DNA of 64,000 bases from Ferruginibacter sp. (GTDB lineage: Bacteria; Bacteroidota; Bacteroidia; Chitinophagales; Chitinophagaceae). Shown here piece by piece: positions 54,860-63,971 of this stretch. Below the pieces are notes generated by a model. It was not told the DNA's origin and searched no databases. It was given only the letters and a program-made list of their open reading frames with translations. How positions within the stretch are numbered: position 1 is the stretch's first letter; each line of letters starts with the position of its first letter. The position numbers and the translations under genes were made by a program. The stretch is from NCBI GenBank assembly GCA_013141435.1, contig JABFQZ010000012.1:145960-209959 (forward strand), read 5' to 3'.

Positions 54860-55822
54860 CTATTTAGTGAGTTTCGTTATTTCAATAATAAATGTTGTTG
54901 GTTTAAATATAATTTTGTTTGCTATTTTATCTAAATAAAACCAAATATTAAAAGGTAAAAAATGTAATAAAGAGTAAAGTCTGAGCTTTATAAAATATTT
55001 ATTATTTGAAGCTGAGGTTGTATATTTTATACCAAATTTTGGTAAATAATTTTCAATGTTTTTTTCATTGAAGCTGTGCAAATGAGCATTAGATGGTGTT
55101 GGTGTATTGCAATGTACACATGTGTGGTAAATTAATTTTTCGTTATAAGGAGTTAAAAGAATAATTTTTCCACCTTCACAAATTGTAGTTAATAAGTTTG
55201 CAATAAATAAAGAAGGGTCGTGTAAATGCTCTATCACTTCCGATGCTATTATAGCATCTATAGTATTTGTTTTTATAGGCAGGTTAAAAACATCGGCAAC
55301 CAAAGCAGCATGATTTTCATTGTCAATTTTTTTCAAAGCTTCTATCGGATTTTTTATTGCAACATCCATAGAAATTACCTTTTTCCCTTTTTTTGTAAAA
55401 TGTTTTGCAACCCATGCGCTGCCACATCCTACATCTAATATCAATTTACTTTTTGCTTGTACTTTACTAATAATCGATTGTCTGTTTCTTTCTCTTTCCT
55501 TTTTTGTAATTATACTTTCTTCTTCAAAATAATCATTAAATTCTGCATCTATTTTGTAATGCTCTGTATAATTAAATTTTGTATTATATTTTTTATGTAT
55601 TGGCGATTCTAGTTTTTTGCTATCTATATTCTTCGGTAATATTATGGGTACAGAATCTATAATATCATAGCTATTAGATACTCTTGTACATACTAATTTG
55701 TTTAATTCTTTATTTAATTTTAAATTTTCTTTAGTATCTATATCAACCAAAAGGTCAAGTAAAAATTGTTTCATTTTGTGCTTATAAGTATTTATTTTCT
55801 TTGTATAGAAATCAATTTTCAA
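54860..55822 (-). CDS. Class I SAM-dependent methyltransferase
   Basis: The 320-residue protein has a SAM-binding motif I 'ILDVGCGSAWVAKHF' (about 130-145) and 'IIASEVIEHLHDPSLFIANLL' as motif IV region, typical of UbiE/Coq5-like methyltransferases. The first ~80 residues include a Trm112-like stretch ('LVCTRVSNSYDIIDSVPIIL'). Its substrate is unknown; the neighbouring flippase suggests a glycan or lipid modification. It lies 3-4 bases from each neighbour on the same strand. Confidence 0.82.
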   Translation of the reverse strand: MKIDFYTKKINTYKHKMKQFLLDLLVDIDTKENLKLNKELNKLVCTRVSNSYDIIDSVPIILPKNIDSKKLESPIHKKYNTKFNYTEHYKIDAEFNDYFEEESIITKKERERNRQSIISKVQAKSKLILDVGCGSAWVAKHFTKKGKKVISMDVAIKNPIEALKKIDNENHAALVADVFNLPIKTNTIDAIIASEVIEHLHDPSLFIANLLTTICEGGKIILLTPYNEKLIYHTCVHCNTPTPSNAHLHSFNEKNIENYLPKFGIKYTTSASNNKYFIKLRLYSLLHFLPFNIWFYLDKIANKIIFKPTTFIIEITKLTK

Positions 55823-55824
55823 TG

Positions 55825-56331
55825 TTAGTTTATGAAGCCAATTTCTTCCTTTAGTGCTTCTATTACATTATATATTATTGGGCACATGCTGTAATGTATT
55901 AGCGTTCCAAATAATCTTCTTTTAAAATCATTTTCGTGTAAGTGAGGAAAAGCCCTACATTCTGTAAATCTGTCTTTGTAAATTGTACATTTATTATCAT
56001 TTAAAAAGTGGCAAGGTATGGTGTTCATAATCATTTTACCTTGCAGGCTTTCTTCTAAATATTTTTCTTTAAATGTATCTGCAGATAAATTTAACTGCTT
56101 AGCTACTCTTACATTTTCTTCATTAGTTACATTTATCATTAATTGTTTACAACAAGCACCACATTTAGTGCAATCAATTTGTGGAGTTATTTTTTTTGTA
56201 AGTGCATGTACCTTTTCATCTAACAAATCGCTATCTATTTTTCGCAAATAGTATCTAAAATTATCATTTTCATCAAGTTTATGCTCAGCTTGAATTTTAA
56301 TAAAATTTCTATCTGTGATAACTGTTTGCAT
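55825..56331 (-). CDS. YkgJ-family cysteine-cluster protein
   Basis: The 168-residue protein has the YkgJ/UPF0153 pattern 'DCTKCGACCKQLMINVT' (Cys at about 54, 57, 60, 61) and 'DNKCTIYKDRFTECRAFP' (about 112-130). The cysteines bind a metal or an Fe-S cluster in related proteins. Its role is unknown. It is the first gene of a minus-strand three-gene set with the methyltransferase and the flippase, with 2-3 base spacings. Confidence 0.85.
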   Translation of the reverse strand: MQTVITDRNFIKIQAEHKLDENDNFRYYLRKIDSDLLDEKVHALTKKITPQIDCTKCGACCKQLMINVTNEENVRVAKQLNLSADTFKEKYLEESLQGKMIMNTIPCHFLNDNKCTIYKDRFTECRAFPHLHENDFKRRLFGTLIHYSMCPIIYNVIEALKEEIGFIN

Positions 56332-56875
56332 TAAAAAATATTTGTTTTGTAAGGTGGTAAAAGGTTGCTTTTAAATTATATTTATGTAAATAAAAATATC
56401 ATGCTTACTTTTTTGGTAAATATAACGGCACTTTTTTTGCTAAAGAAATAATTTGGGTAAAATTTGCTAATAGAAAATTGGTTATTTTTATTTACTGAAT
56501 ACTTCCTAAAACATATATTGTTTATACTTACATTATATTTAGTTATTCATTAGTAAACCTAATAGGCTTAGTACTAAAAATTATTTGCTAACATTTTTAG
56601 GATAATTGTGGAAAATGTAATGAGGGGAAAAAGCTGTAGTGTAATATATTCGCAGTTAATTGATTTATTGTAAATAGATATGAATATTCTTTATCTTATT
56701 AGCATAATGAAAAGTTGCCAATAGCTATGAAAATGAACAAATCGTCGCCACCAAGTTTATTCAAGGATATTGGTTCATAAACAAAAAAAGAATAAATATA
56801 AGATAAAATAAGATAAGTTTGAATATGGAGACATAGTCTAAATACTCAATAATAAGTACACAATACTGGAATAAC
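56332..56875. other. 544-bp non-coding region upstream of parE
   Basis: The region is AT-rich. A 17-codon frame at 56727-56780 (MKMNKSSPPSLFKDIGS) and short AGATAA-type repeats near 56798-56818 are visible, but neither is convincing as a gene or element. No tRNA and no clear TAnnTTTG promoter were found. Confidence 0.65.
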
Positions 56876-58777
56876 ATGAACGAAAAAATAGACGTAAAAT
56901 ACGACGAAGATAATATACGAAGCCTCGATTGGAAAGAACATATACGCTTACGCCCAGGTATGTACATTGGCAAACTTGGCGATGGTAGTAGCCCTGATGA
57001 TGGAGTTTATGTGTTATTAAAAGAAGTAATAGATAACTGTATAGATGAGCATGCAATGGGCTATGGTAGGCATATTGATGTAACAATTGCCAACAAAACT
57101 TTAACTGTAAGAGATTATGGAAGAGGAATACCATTAGGAAAAGTAGTAGATGTAGTTAGTAAAATGAATACTGGTGCAAAATACGATAGCAAGGCTTTTC
57201 AAAAAAGTGTGGGTTTAAATGGGGTAGGTACTAAAGCAGTAAATGCTTTGAGCAATTTTTTTAAAGTTACAGCTTTTAGAGATGGAAAAGAAAAAACAGC
57301 TGAATTTGAAAGAGGTGTATTAATAAAAGATAATAAAGAAGTAACTACTAAAGAAGAAAATGGAACTTTTGTAGAGTTTGTACCCGACGATACAATTTTT
57401 AAAAATTTTCATTTTGTACAAGAGTATTTGGATAACCAGTTTTGGAATTATTGTTTTTTGAATGCAGGTTTGGTAATGAACCTAAATGGCAAACGATATG
57501 TTAGCAAAAATGGATTACTTGATTTGCTAGAGCGTAAAACAAATGCCGATGAAAGACGTTATCCAATTATACATTTAAAAGGAGAAGATATTGAAGTAGC
57601 CCTAACACACGAAAACGGTTATGGCGAAGAGTATTATAGTTTTGTAAATGGTCAGTTTACTACACAAGGTGGTACACATTTAGCAGCATTTAGAGAAAGT
57701 TATGTACGCACCATAAGAGAGTATTTTAAAAAAGATTATGATGCAGCCGATATACGTGGAAGTATATGTGCGGCAATAAGTGTACGTGTACAAGAGCCAG
57801 TATTTGAAAGCCAAACAAAAACAAAATTAGGTAGCCAATCTGTTAGCGAAGGTGGTGCAAGTATGAAAAATTTTGTGTACGATTTTTTACACAAAGAACT
57901 TGATAATTTTTTGCATAGGAACCCTACAACTGCCGATGCGCTGCGCAAAAGAATAGAGCAAAGCGAAAGAGAACGTAAAGAATTATCGGGCATAAAAAAA
58001 TTGGCCAACGAAAGAGCCAAAAAAGCAAACCTGCACAATAAAAAATTGAGAGATTGTAAGTTTCATTACAACGATGAAGCAACAGGCAAAGACAAAGATA
58101 CTGTTATAGAAAAACAAAAAGAGAGTACAATCTTTATTACCGAAGGTGATAGTGCAAGCGGAAGCATTACAAAATCGAGAAATGTAAATACTCAAGCAGT
58201 ATTTAGCCTGAGAGGTAAACCTTTGAATTGTTTTGGACTAACAAAAAAAATCGTTTACGAAAACGAAGAATTTAATTTATTACAACATGCACTTAATATC
58301 GAAGAAGGTTACGAAGGCTTACGTTACAATAATATTATTGTAGCTACCGATGCCGATGTAGATGGTTTGCATATACGATTATTACTCATGACATTTTTCC
58401 TACAATTTTTTCCTGACCTAGTAAAAAATGGGCATGTATATATTTTAGAAACACCTTTATTTAGAGTAAGAGATAAGAAAGAAACAATTTATTGCTACGA
58501 TGAAACGGAGAAACAAGCAGCAGTAAAAAAAATAGGCTCCAAGCCCGAAATTACAAGGTTTAAAGGTTTAGGCGAAATTAGCCCCGAAGAATTTGCTCGT
58601 TTTATAGGAGTAAATATGCGTTTGCAACCACTTATTATGGAGCAGGGAGAACACATACAAAATTTGCTAGAATACTACATGGGCAAAAATACACCAAGCC
58701 GACAAGAATTTATTATTGATAATTTACAAGTAGAAATTGACGATGCGGTGGAGTTAGAAGAAACAATAAGCAAATAG
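56876..58777 (+). CDS. parE: DNA topoisomerase IV subunit B (ParE)
   Basis: ParE is the ATPase subunit of topoisomerase IV, which decatenates chromosomes. The 633-residue protein has the GHKL ATP site ('[10 protein letters not shown]', '[13 protein letters not shown]', '[13 protein letters not shown]'), the TOPRIM metal site ('[11 protein letters not shown]' about residue 420, '[13 protein letters not shown]' about residue 497) and the C-terminal tail. The length favours ParE or a short GyrB; pairing with parC nearby supports ParE. Confidence 0.93.
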   Translation: MNEKIDVKYDEDNIRSLDWKEHIRLRPGMYIGKLGDGSSPDDGVYVLLKEVIDNCIDEHAMGYGRHIDVTIANKTLTVRDYGRGIPLGKVVDVVSKMNTGAKYDSKAFQKSVGLNGVGTKAVNALSNFFKVTAFRDGKEKTAEFERGVLIKDNKEVTTKEENGTFVEFVPDDTIFKNFHFVQEYLDNQFWNYCFLNAGLVMNLNGKRYVSKNGLLDLLERKTNADERRYPIIHLKGEDIEVALTHENGYGEEYYSFVNGQFTTQGGTHLAAFRESYVRTIREYFKKDYDAADIRGSICAAISVRVQEPVFESQTKTKLGSQSVSEGGASMKNFVYDFLHKELDNFLHRNPTTADALRKRIEQSERERKELSGIKKLANERAKKANLHNKKLRDCKFHYNDEATGKDKDTVIEKQKESTIFITEGDSASGSITKSRNVNTQAVFSLRGKPLNCFGLTKKIVYENEEFNLLQHALNIEEGYEGLRYNNIIVATDADVDGLHIRLLLMTFFLQFFPDLVKNGHVYILETPLFRVRDKKETIYCYDETEKQAAVKKIGSKPEITRFKGLGEISPEEFARFIGVNMRLQPLIMEQGEHIQNLLEYYMGKNTPSRQEFIIDNLQVEIDDAVELEETISK

Positions 58778-58832
58778 TAATTTATTTTTGAAAGATTTAT
58801 GATTAACTTATAAAGAAAATAATTTTAGTTAA

Positions 58833-59642
58833 ATGATACATATAGTTTTTAATGCTGCAGATGTAAAAGTACTGCAAGAAGCAATAGCCTTAGATGAAAC
58901 CTTACAAGGCGATGTAATACAAATACAAGATGATTATGCTGTAGGTCCACTAACAAATATATATTTGGGCGAAGGTAAACAACAAAGAAAAAGATGGTGG
59001 CATCATGTACAAGTAGGTGGCGATTATGATGAAAATATAGAAACCGAAACTATAGATGATTATAAAACTATTGCAACATTAGTAGGTACATTAAGAAGAG
59101 ATGAAACGGAGGTAATTTGGATTTGGGCAGCACAAAATAAGCATGATGTAAGTGGTTATTATTGGTTACTAAATTACATGAAAGAGTTTCAAAGTAGGGT
59201 TTTTATTTTATACCTAAATAATCTTCCATTTATAAATGAAAAAGGCAATATTTTTTATCCAGATTGGTTATTTCAAATACCTGCTAAAGAATTTTTGAAA
59301 GCCAAAAAACTTGCCAGAGAAATTACAGCTAGTGAATTTGAAGTTGATCCAGATGAGTGGATAAAAATATGTGAAGAAAACAAAGGTGTACGTATATTAG
59401 AAAGAGGAAAAAAACTAGTACAATTTGATTATGATTATTATGATGCAGAACTTAAAAAACATGTTACTGCTGAGTGGCAAAAAGCATCAAAAATTATTAA
59501 TAATTTTTTAAATAAAGCAAAAAATACCACTGGCGATGTGTATTTGCTATGGCGCTTAAAAACTTTAGCAGCCATGCAGATATTAGAAATGCAAAGAGGG
59601 GTGAAGAATGATAAAGATTTAGAATTTAAATTAGTAAATTAA
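58833..59642 (+). CDS. DUF1835 domain protein
   Basis: The 269-residue protein starts MIHIVFNAADVKVLQEAIALDETLQGDVIQIQDDYAVGPL, the DUF1835 N-terminal pattern. It contains the conserved 'IWIWAAQNKHDVSGYYWLLNYM' (about residue 90) and a C-terminal DUF3658-like part ('TTGDVYLLWRLKTLAAMQILEMQRG'). No activity is known to me. It lies between the two topoisomerase IV subunit genes on the same strand. Confidence 0.85.
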   Translation: MIHIVFNAADVKVLQEAIALDETLQGDVIQIQDDYAVGPLTNIYLGEGKQQRKRWWHHVQVGGDYDENIETETIDDYKTIATLVGTLRRDETEVIWIWAAQNKHDVSGYYWLLNYMKEFQSRVFILYLNNLPFINEKGNIFYPDWLFQIPAKEFLKAKKLAREITASEFEVDPDEWIKICEENKGVRILERGKKLVQFDYDYYDAELKKHVTAEWQKASKIINNFLNKAKNTTGDVYLLWRLKTLAAMQILEMQRGVKNDKDLEFKLVN

Positions 59643-59724
59643 AAGAGCAGATAATCTCAACGAAATTACAAAACAAAAGTAGTGTACTTTGTTTTCATTG
59701 TTTCGTTGTGTGAAACTAAAAACA

Positions 59725-62238
59725 ATGGCAAAAGCAAATAAAGAGGAGTATCAACACAGCAATACTGGCATAGGAGGGCAATACAAAACATGGTTTTTGG
59801 ATTATGCCAGTTATGTTATTTTAGAAAGAGCAGTGCCAGCAATTGAAGATGGTCTAAAACCTGTACAACGTCGCATACTACATGCCATGAAAGAAATGGA
59901 CGATGGGCGTTTTAACAAAGTGGCAAATATCATTGGTCAAACCATGCAATATCATCCACATGGAGATATGAGTATTGGCGATGCATTGGTAAACCTAGGG
60001 CAAAAAGATTTATTAATAGAAACACAAGGAAACTGGGGCGACGTACGCACAGGCGATGATGCTGCAGCGCCTAGGTACATAGAAGCACGACTAAGTAAAT
60101 TTGCATTAGAAGTAGCTTTTAATGCAAAAACCACAAATAATCAGCTAAGTTACGATGGTAGAAAAAATGAACCAATTACATTACCTATGAAATTTCCTTT
60201 GCTCCTTGCACAAGGAGCAGAAGGCATTGCAGTTGGTTTGGCTACAAAAATATTGCCACATAATTTTTGTGAATTAATAGAAGCCTCTATAAAATATTTG
60301 CGTGGCAAAAAGTTTGAATTATTGCCCGATTTTCTTACAGGAGGCATAATGGATGCAACAAACTATAATGATGGCAAGCGTGGCGGAAAAATAAGAGTAA
60401 GGGCAATTATAGAAGAAGTAGATAAAAAAACTTTGGTAATACGTAGTGTGCCATTTGGCGTTACTACCACTACCTTAATGGAAAGTATTGTAAAAGCCAA
60501 CGATAATGGTAAAATTAAAATTAAAAAAGTTACCGATCATACGGCTGCCGAGGTAGAAATTATTGTAGAATTAGCTGCTGGTATTTCGCCAGATATTACA
60601 ATAGATGCATTGTATGCATTTACCGATTGTGAAGTTTCTATTTCACCAAATGCATGTGTAATTTCAGCCGATAAACCTGTTTTTCTTACAGTAACAGAAT
60701 TGCTTAAGGCATCAGCCGATTACACCAAAAATTTGTTGCTAAAAGAATTGCAAATAAGACTCAGTGAGTTGCAAGAAAAATGGCACTATACATCATTAGA
60801 AAAAATATTTTTTGAAGAAAAAATATACAAAGAATTAGAAAAGAAACACGAAACCTGGGATAAAGTATTAACAGCAATTGATACAGCTTTTGAACCTTTC
60901 AAAAAACTTTTGAAGCGTGAAATTACAAGAGAAGATATTATAAAACTTACCGAAAAACCTGTACGCCGAATTTATAGATTAGATATAGATGAATTAAATG
61001 CACAAATAAAAAATTTGGAAGCAGACATGAAAGCTGTGAAGAATGATATAGCAAACCTTACAGATTATGCCGTGGCTTACTACGAAAACTTGTTGAAAAA
61101 ATTTGGCAAAGGCAAAGAAAGAAAAACAGAAATTAGGGCTTTTGATACCATACAAGCAAAATCTGTAGCTATTGCTAATATTAAGTTGTATGCCAATTTT
61201 GCTGATGGCTTTATTGGTATAGGGTTAAAGAAAGATGAATATATAGGAGAAGTAAGCGATCTTGATGATATAATTGCTTTTACCAAATCGGGTATTATGA
61301 AAGTAGTACGTGTAAGCGACAAAACATTTATTGGTAAGGATATTATACATGCAGCCGTTTTTCAAAAGGCAGATGAGCGTACTACATACAATATAATTTA
61401 TGTAGACGGTAAAACTGGTACAAGTTTTGCAAAACGATTTAATGTAACAGGTATAACCAGAGAAAAAGAATATGATTTAACCAAAGGTGCCGATAAAAGT
61501 AAAGTGCATTATTTTAGTGCCAATGCCAACGGCGAAGCCGAAGTTGTAAAAATTATTTTAAGTCCAAATTGCAATGCAAAGAAAAAAGAATTTGATTTCT
61601 TTTTTGAGGAGCAAGAAATAAAAGGTAGAGGCTCTATGGGCAATACTGTTACAAAATATCCAATAAAAACAATACGTTTTAAAGAAGCAGGAAAATCTAC
61701 TTTAGATGCAAAAAAACTTTGGTACGATGATAAATTTGGAAGACTAAATGTAGATGAAAAAGGATTGTACCTCGGCAAATTTGAAGCAGAAGATAGGTTG
61801 ATAGTGTTTTATAAAGATGGCAATTATGAAATGATAGATCAAGAGCTTACACAGCGTTTTGATATGGATAAAATACTTGCTATACAAAAATTTGGAACAG
61901 ATAAAATTTATACAGCTGTATATTTAGATAGCGATAAAAATCAATACAATGTAAAACGTTTCAAAATTGAAACAACTACACTAAATAGTAAATACTTTTT
62001 TATAAAAGAGGGTAAAAATAATTTGCTAACTGCCGTATCTTCAGATGAAACTCCATTGCTTAATGTAAAAACTGGCAAAGGGCAACAAGTAAATAATGTA
62101 AAATTTAAAGTTGATAAATTGGTAGAAATAATGGGCTGGAAAGCAATAGGTAGTAAGCTTATGGATTTTAATAAAAATATAGAAATGGAATTTGTACAAC
62201 CAAAGGAAGAAACATTACAACAAAATTTGTTTGACTAA
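59725..62238 (+). CDS. parC: DNA topoisomerase IV subunit A (ParC)
   Basis: I start it at ATG 59725 (MAKANKEEYQHS) because the in-frame extension to 59689 has no conserved content. The 837-residue protein breaks and rejoins DNA: catalytic Tyr118 lies in 'APRYIEARLSKFA', followed by 'QGNWGDVRTG' upstream of it and 'HPHGDMSIGDAL' at about 77-88. The C-terminal half forms the beta-pinwheel DNA-wrapping domain. There is no clear GyrA-box (QRRGGKG), supporting ParC rather than GyrA. Confidence 0.93.
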   Translation: MAKANKEEYQHSNTGIGGQYKTWFLDYASYVILERAVPAIEDGLKPVQRRILHAMKEMDDGRFNKVANIIGQTMQYHPHGDMSIGDALVNLGQKDLLIETQGNWGDVRTGDDAAAPRYIEARLSKFALEVAFNAKTTNNQLSYDGRKNEPITLPMKFPLLLAQGAEGIAVGLATKILPHNFCELIEASIKYLRGKKFELLPDFLTGGIMDATNYNDGKRGGKIRVRAIIEEVDKKTLVIRSVPFGVTTTTLMESIVKANDNGKIKIKKVTDHTAAEVEIIVELAAGISPDITIDALYAFTDCEVSISPNACVISADKPVFLTVTELLKASADYTKNLLLKELQIRLSELQEKWHYTSLEKIFFEEKIYKELEKKHETWDKVLTAIDTAFEPFKKLLKREITREDIIKLTEKPVRRIYRLDIDELNAQIKNLEADMKAVKNDIANLTDYAVAYYENLLKKFGKGKERKTEIRAFDTIQAKSVAIANIKLYANFADGFIGIGLKKDEYIGEVSDLDDIIAFTKSGIMKVVRVSDKTFIGKDIIHAAVFQKADERTTYNIIYVDGKTGTSFAKRFNVTGITREKEYDLTKGADKSKVHYFSANANGEAEVVKIILSPNCNAKKKEFDFFFEEQEIKGRGSMGNTVTKYPIKTIRFKEAGKSTLDAKKLWYDDKFGRLNVDEKGLYLGKFEAEDRLIVFYKDGNYEMIDQELTQRFDMDKILAIQKFGTDKIYTAVYLDSDKNQYNVKRFKIETTTLNSKYFFIKEGKNNLLTAVSSDETPLLNVKTGKGQQVNNVKFKVDKLVEIMGWKAIGSKLMDFNKNIEMEFVQPKEETLQQNLFD

Positions 62239-62314
62239 TTTTTTAATTCATTAATTCTAATTTTTAATATGGCAATTCAAAATTTATTTAAAAGATTTTT
62301 AAAATAATCGGCAA

Positions 62315-63010
62315 ATGAAATATAAAATTTTAGTTGGCTTTATTATTATATTGCTTTTAAGCAATATTTACTTTTTTTTAAATTTTTACAAAAAGAAAAA
62401 ACATGCAAGTATAAAATATGAAACATCATTAGTACAGCCAAATTACAATAACAACTCCAAGGAGTTTACTTATGCTGTACCATCATACGAAATTATTTCG
62501 GAGATGAAAAAAGTAAAAACAAATGCGCAATATTTAAAAAGTTATGCACTACAAAATAATTGTAATTTGAATTATGCATTTGTATTAGATATGCGAATAC
62601 CTAGCTATAAAAAACGTTTTTTTGTTTATAATTTAAAAAATGATTCTATAATAAATTCGGGTCTAGTAGCACACGGTACTGGCTCCGAAACTTTTAAAGG
62701 GCAGCTGGTTTTTTCTAATACACCCGATAGCAGATGCACATCTCTTGGAAAATATAAAATAGGTATTTCCTATAAAGGTATATACGGCTTCTCCTATAAA
62801 CTTCAAGGATTAGACTCTACAAACAACAAAGCTTTTGAAAGAGCTATAGTATTACATGGGCACAATTGTGTACCAAATAATGAAATAAATAATTTTCCAA
62901 TTTGTTTTAGTTATGGGTGCCCAATGGTATCCACAAAATTTTTGCAAACACTTAAATTATATATAGCTAAACAAGGTAAAACCCCAATTTTACTATCAAT
63001 AATTTATTAA
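62315..63010 (+). CDS. Putative murein L,D-transpeptidase (YkuD_2-like)
   Basis: The 231-residue protein has an N-terminal membrane anchor (about 5-22). The C-terminal domain contains 'AFVLDMRIPSYKKRFFVYNLKND', 'SGLVAHGTGS', 'AIVLHGHNCVPNNE' and 'CFSYGCPMVSTKFLQTL', with Cys202 in 'SYGCPMVS' as the likely catalytic nucleophile of the L,D-transpeptidase catalytic family. It would modify peptidoglycan cross-links. It stands about 75 bases after parC. Confidence 0.8.
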   Translation: MKYKILVGFIIILLLSNIYFFLNFYKKKKHASIKYETSLVQPNYNNNSKEFTYAVPSYEIISEMKKVKTNAQYLKSYALQNNCNLNYAFVLDMRIPSYKKRFFVYNLKNDSIINSGLVAHGTGSETFKGQLVFSNTPDSRCTSLGKYKIGISYKGIYGFSYKLQGLDSTNNKAFERAIVLHGHNCVPNNEINNFPICFSYGCPMVSTKFLQTLKLYIAKQGKTPILLSIIY

Positions 63011-63176
63011 AATTGCTTTTTAAAAAAATAAATATTTCTATTCTAAATTTATAAAACACAATTCTAAAATATTTTTTAGAACCCTATAGAACAATATGGG
63101 CCATATGTTTTTGCGACTCATACTTGTTTCAAACCTCTTAATATCTCAGCCCCAAAAAAGATTTAAAAAAATCATA

Positions 63177-63206
63177 TTGTTATTAATTAAAAAAACCTTA
63201 CTTTTG
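63177..63206 (+). promoter_or_regulatory. Canonical promoter of tRNA-fMet
   Basis: TTG (63177-63179) and TACTTTTG (63199-63206) are separated by exactly 19 bases, a textbook Bacteroidetes -33/-7 promoter. The expected start lies within a few bases of the mature tRNA 5' end, so there is almost no leader. Confidence 0.75.
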
Positions 63207-63209
63207 CAA

Positions 63210-63281
<72 letters not shown>

Positions 63282-63288
63282 CTATCTT

Positions 63289-63314
63289 AGACTCAACCTT
63301 AGTTGAGTCTTTTT
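63289..63314 (+). terminator. Terminator after tRNA-fMet (inside unit 1)
   Basis: AGACTCAAC-ctta-GTTGAGTCT is a perfect 9-bp hairpin followed by TTTTT, 7 bases past the tRNA discriminator base. The same element recurs at 63647-63672 in unit 2. Confidence 0.88.
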
Positions 63315-63319
63315 AAATT

Positions 63320-63580
63320 ATGAATTTTGGTTTCATGTATATAGTTTATGCTTTGTACAGTAAAAAGTTCGACAAGATTTATATTGGCTATACCTCTAAT
63401 TTGAATGAGCGTTTCAAATCTCATAACGAATTATCAAAAAAGGGGTGGACAGTAAGCTTTAGACCTTGGGAAATAATTTTTCAAGAAGAGCATCTTGAGA
63501 AAACGGAAGCCTTAAAAAGGGAAAAACAATTAAAATCATGCTCTGGCAGAGATTTTATTAGATCATTGATAAATAAATAA
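63320..63580 (+). CDS. Small GIY-YIG nuclease-family protein, copy 1
   Basis: The 86-residue protein is a single URI-type GIY-YIG domain: 'YIVYAL' (GIY position) and 'IYIGYT' (YIG position), Arg31 in 'LNERFKSHN', and Glu69 in 'KREKQLK' as the probable metal-binding catalytic residue. There is no extra DNA-binding domain. The start could be ATG 63320 or the in-frame ATG at 63335. The stop codon overlaps an ATG (TAATG at 63578-63582) that opens a 22-codon frame (MKIGFLSAERRT...) through the linker and the next tRNA fragment. The terminator upstream means expression probably needs read-through from the tRNA promoter. Confidence 0.85.
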   Translation: MNFGFMYIVYALYSKKFDKIYIGYTSNLNERFKSHNELSKKGWTVSFRPWEIIFQEEHLEKTEALKREKQLKSCSGRDFIRSLINK

Positions 63581-63599
63581 TGAAGATTGGGTTCTTATC

Positions 63600-63613
63600 C
63601 GCCGAAAGGCGGA
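63600..63613 (+). other. GC hairpin in linker abutting tRNA fragment
   Basis: CCGCC-gaaa-GGCGG is a compact GNRA-capped hairpin, within about one base of the next T-arm fragment. With GAAGA upstream (63582-63586) able to pair with TCTTC of the tRNA 3' strand (63631-63635), the RNA could fold into a tRNA-like 3' module. The identical hairpin recurs at 63958-63971. Confidence 0.6.
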
Positions 63614-63646
63614 CACTGGTTCGATCCCGGTCTTCGCAACTATCTT

Positions 63647-63672
63647 AGACTCAACCTTAGTTGAGTCTTTTT
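63647..63672 (+). terminator. Terminator inside unit 2
   Basis: This is the same 9-bp hairpin and T-run as at 63289-63314, now located after the orphan tRNA 3' fragment. Confidence 0.85.
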
Positions 63673-63677
63673 AAATT

Positions 63678-63938
63678 ATGAATTTTGGTTTCATGTATAT
63701 AGTTTATGCTTTGTACAGTAAAAAGTTCGACAAGATTTATATTGGCTATACCTCTAATTTGAATGAGCGTTTCAAATCTCATAACGAATTATCAAAAAAG
63801 GGGTGGACAGTAAGCTTTAGACCTTGGGAAATAATTTTTCAAGAAGAGCATCTTGAGAAAACGGAAGCCTTAAAAAGGGAAAAACAATTAAAATCATGCT
63901 CTGGCAGAGATTTTATTAGATCATTGATAAATAAATAA
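63678..63938 (+). CDS. Small GIY-YIG nuclease-family protein, copy 2
   Basis: This protein is identical in all 86 residues to the copy at 63320-63580. It also has GIY ('YIVYAL'), YIG ('IYIGYT'), Arg31 and Glu69. Its identity at DNA level indicates very recent duplication or ongoing homogenisation. It is preceded by the orphan tRNA fragment and terminator. Confidence 0.85.
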   Translation: MNFGFMYIVYALYSKKFDKIYIGYTSNLNERFKSHNELSKKGWTVSFRPWEIIFQEEHLEKTEALKREKQLKSCSGRDFIRSLINK

Positions 63939-63971
63939 TGAAGATTGGGTTCTTATCCGCCGAAAGGCGGA

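Larger units (their letters stand above)
63614..63971 (+). repeat. 358-bp tandem unit 2
   Basis: This is a second copy of the unit starting at 63256, with the same tRNA 3' fragment (26 bases plus CTATC), terminator, GIY-YIG gene and linker. The tRNA 5' part is absent, so the tRNA fragment in this copy is not a gene. The base before the unit differs (A instead of T), fixing the left repeat boundary. Confidence 0.9.

Noticed and set aside
56727..56780. 17-codon frame MKMNKSSPPSLFKDIGS upstream of parE
   Set aside because: Too short, with no promoter, partner or conservation that I can see. It may be chance in a 544-bp gap.
63600..63640. A second complete tRNA gene in unit 2 or 3
   Set aside because: Only the T-arm and the 3' acceptor strand are present. 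There is no D-arm and no anticodon loop, so it is a fragment rather than a gene.
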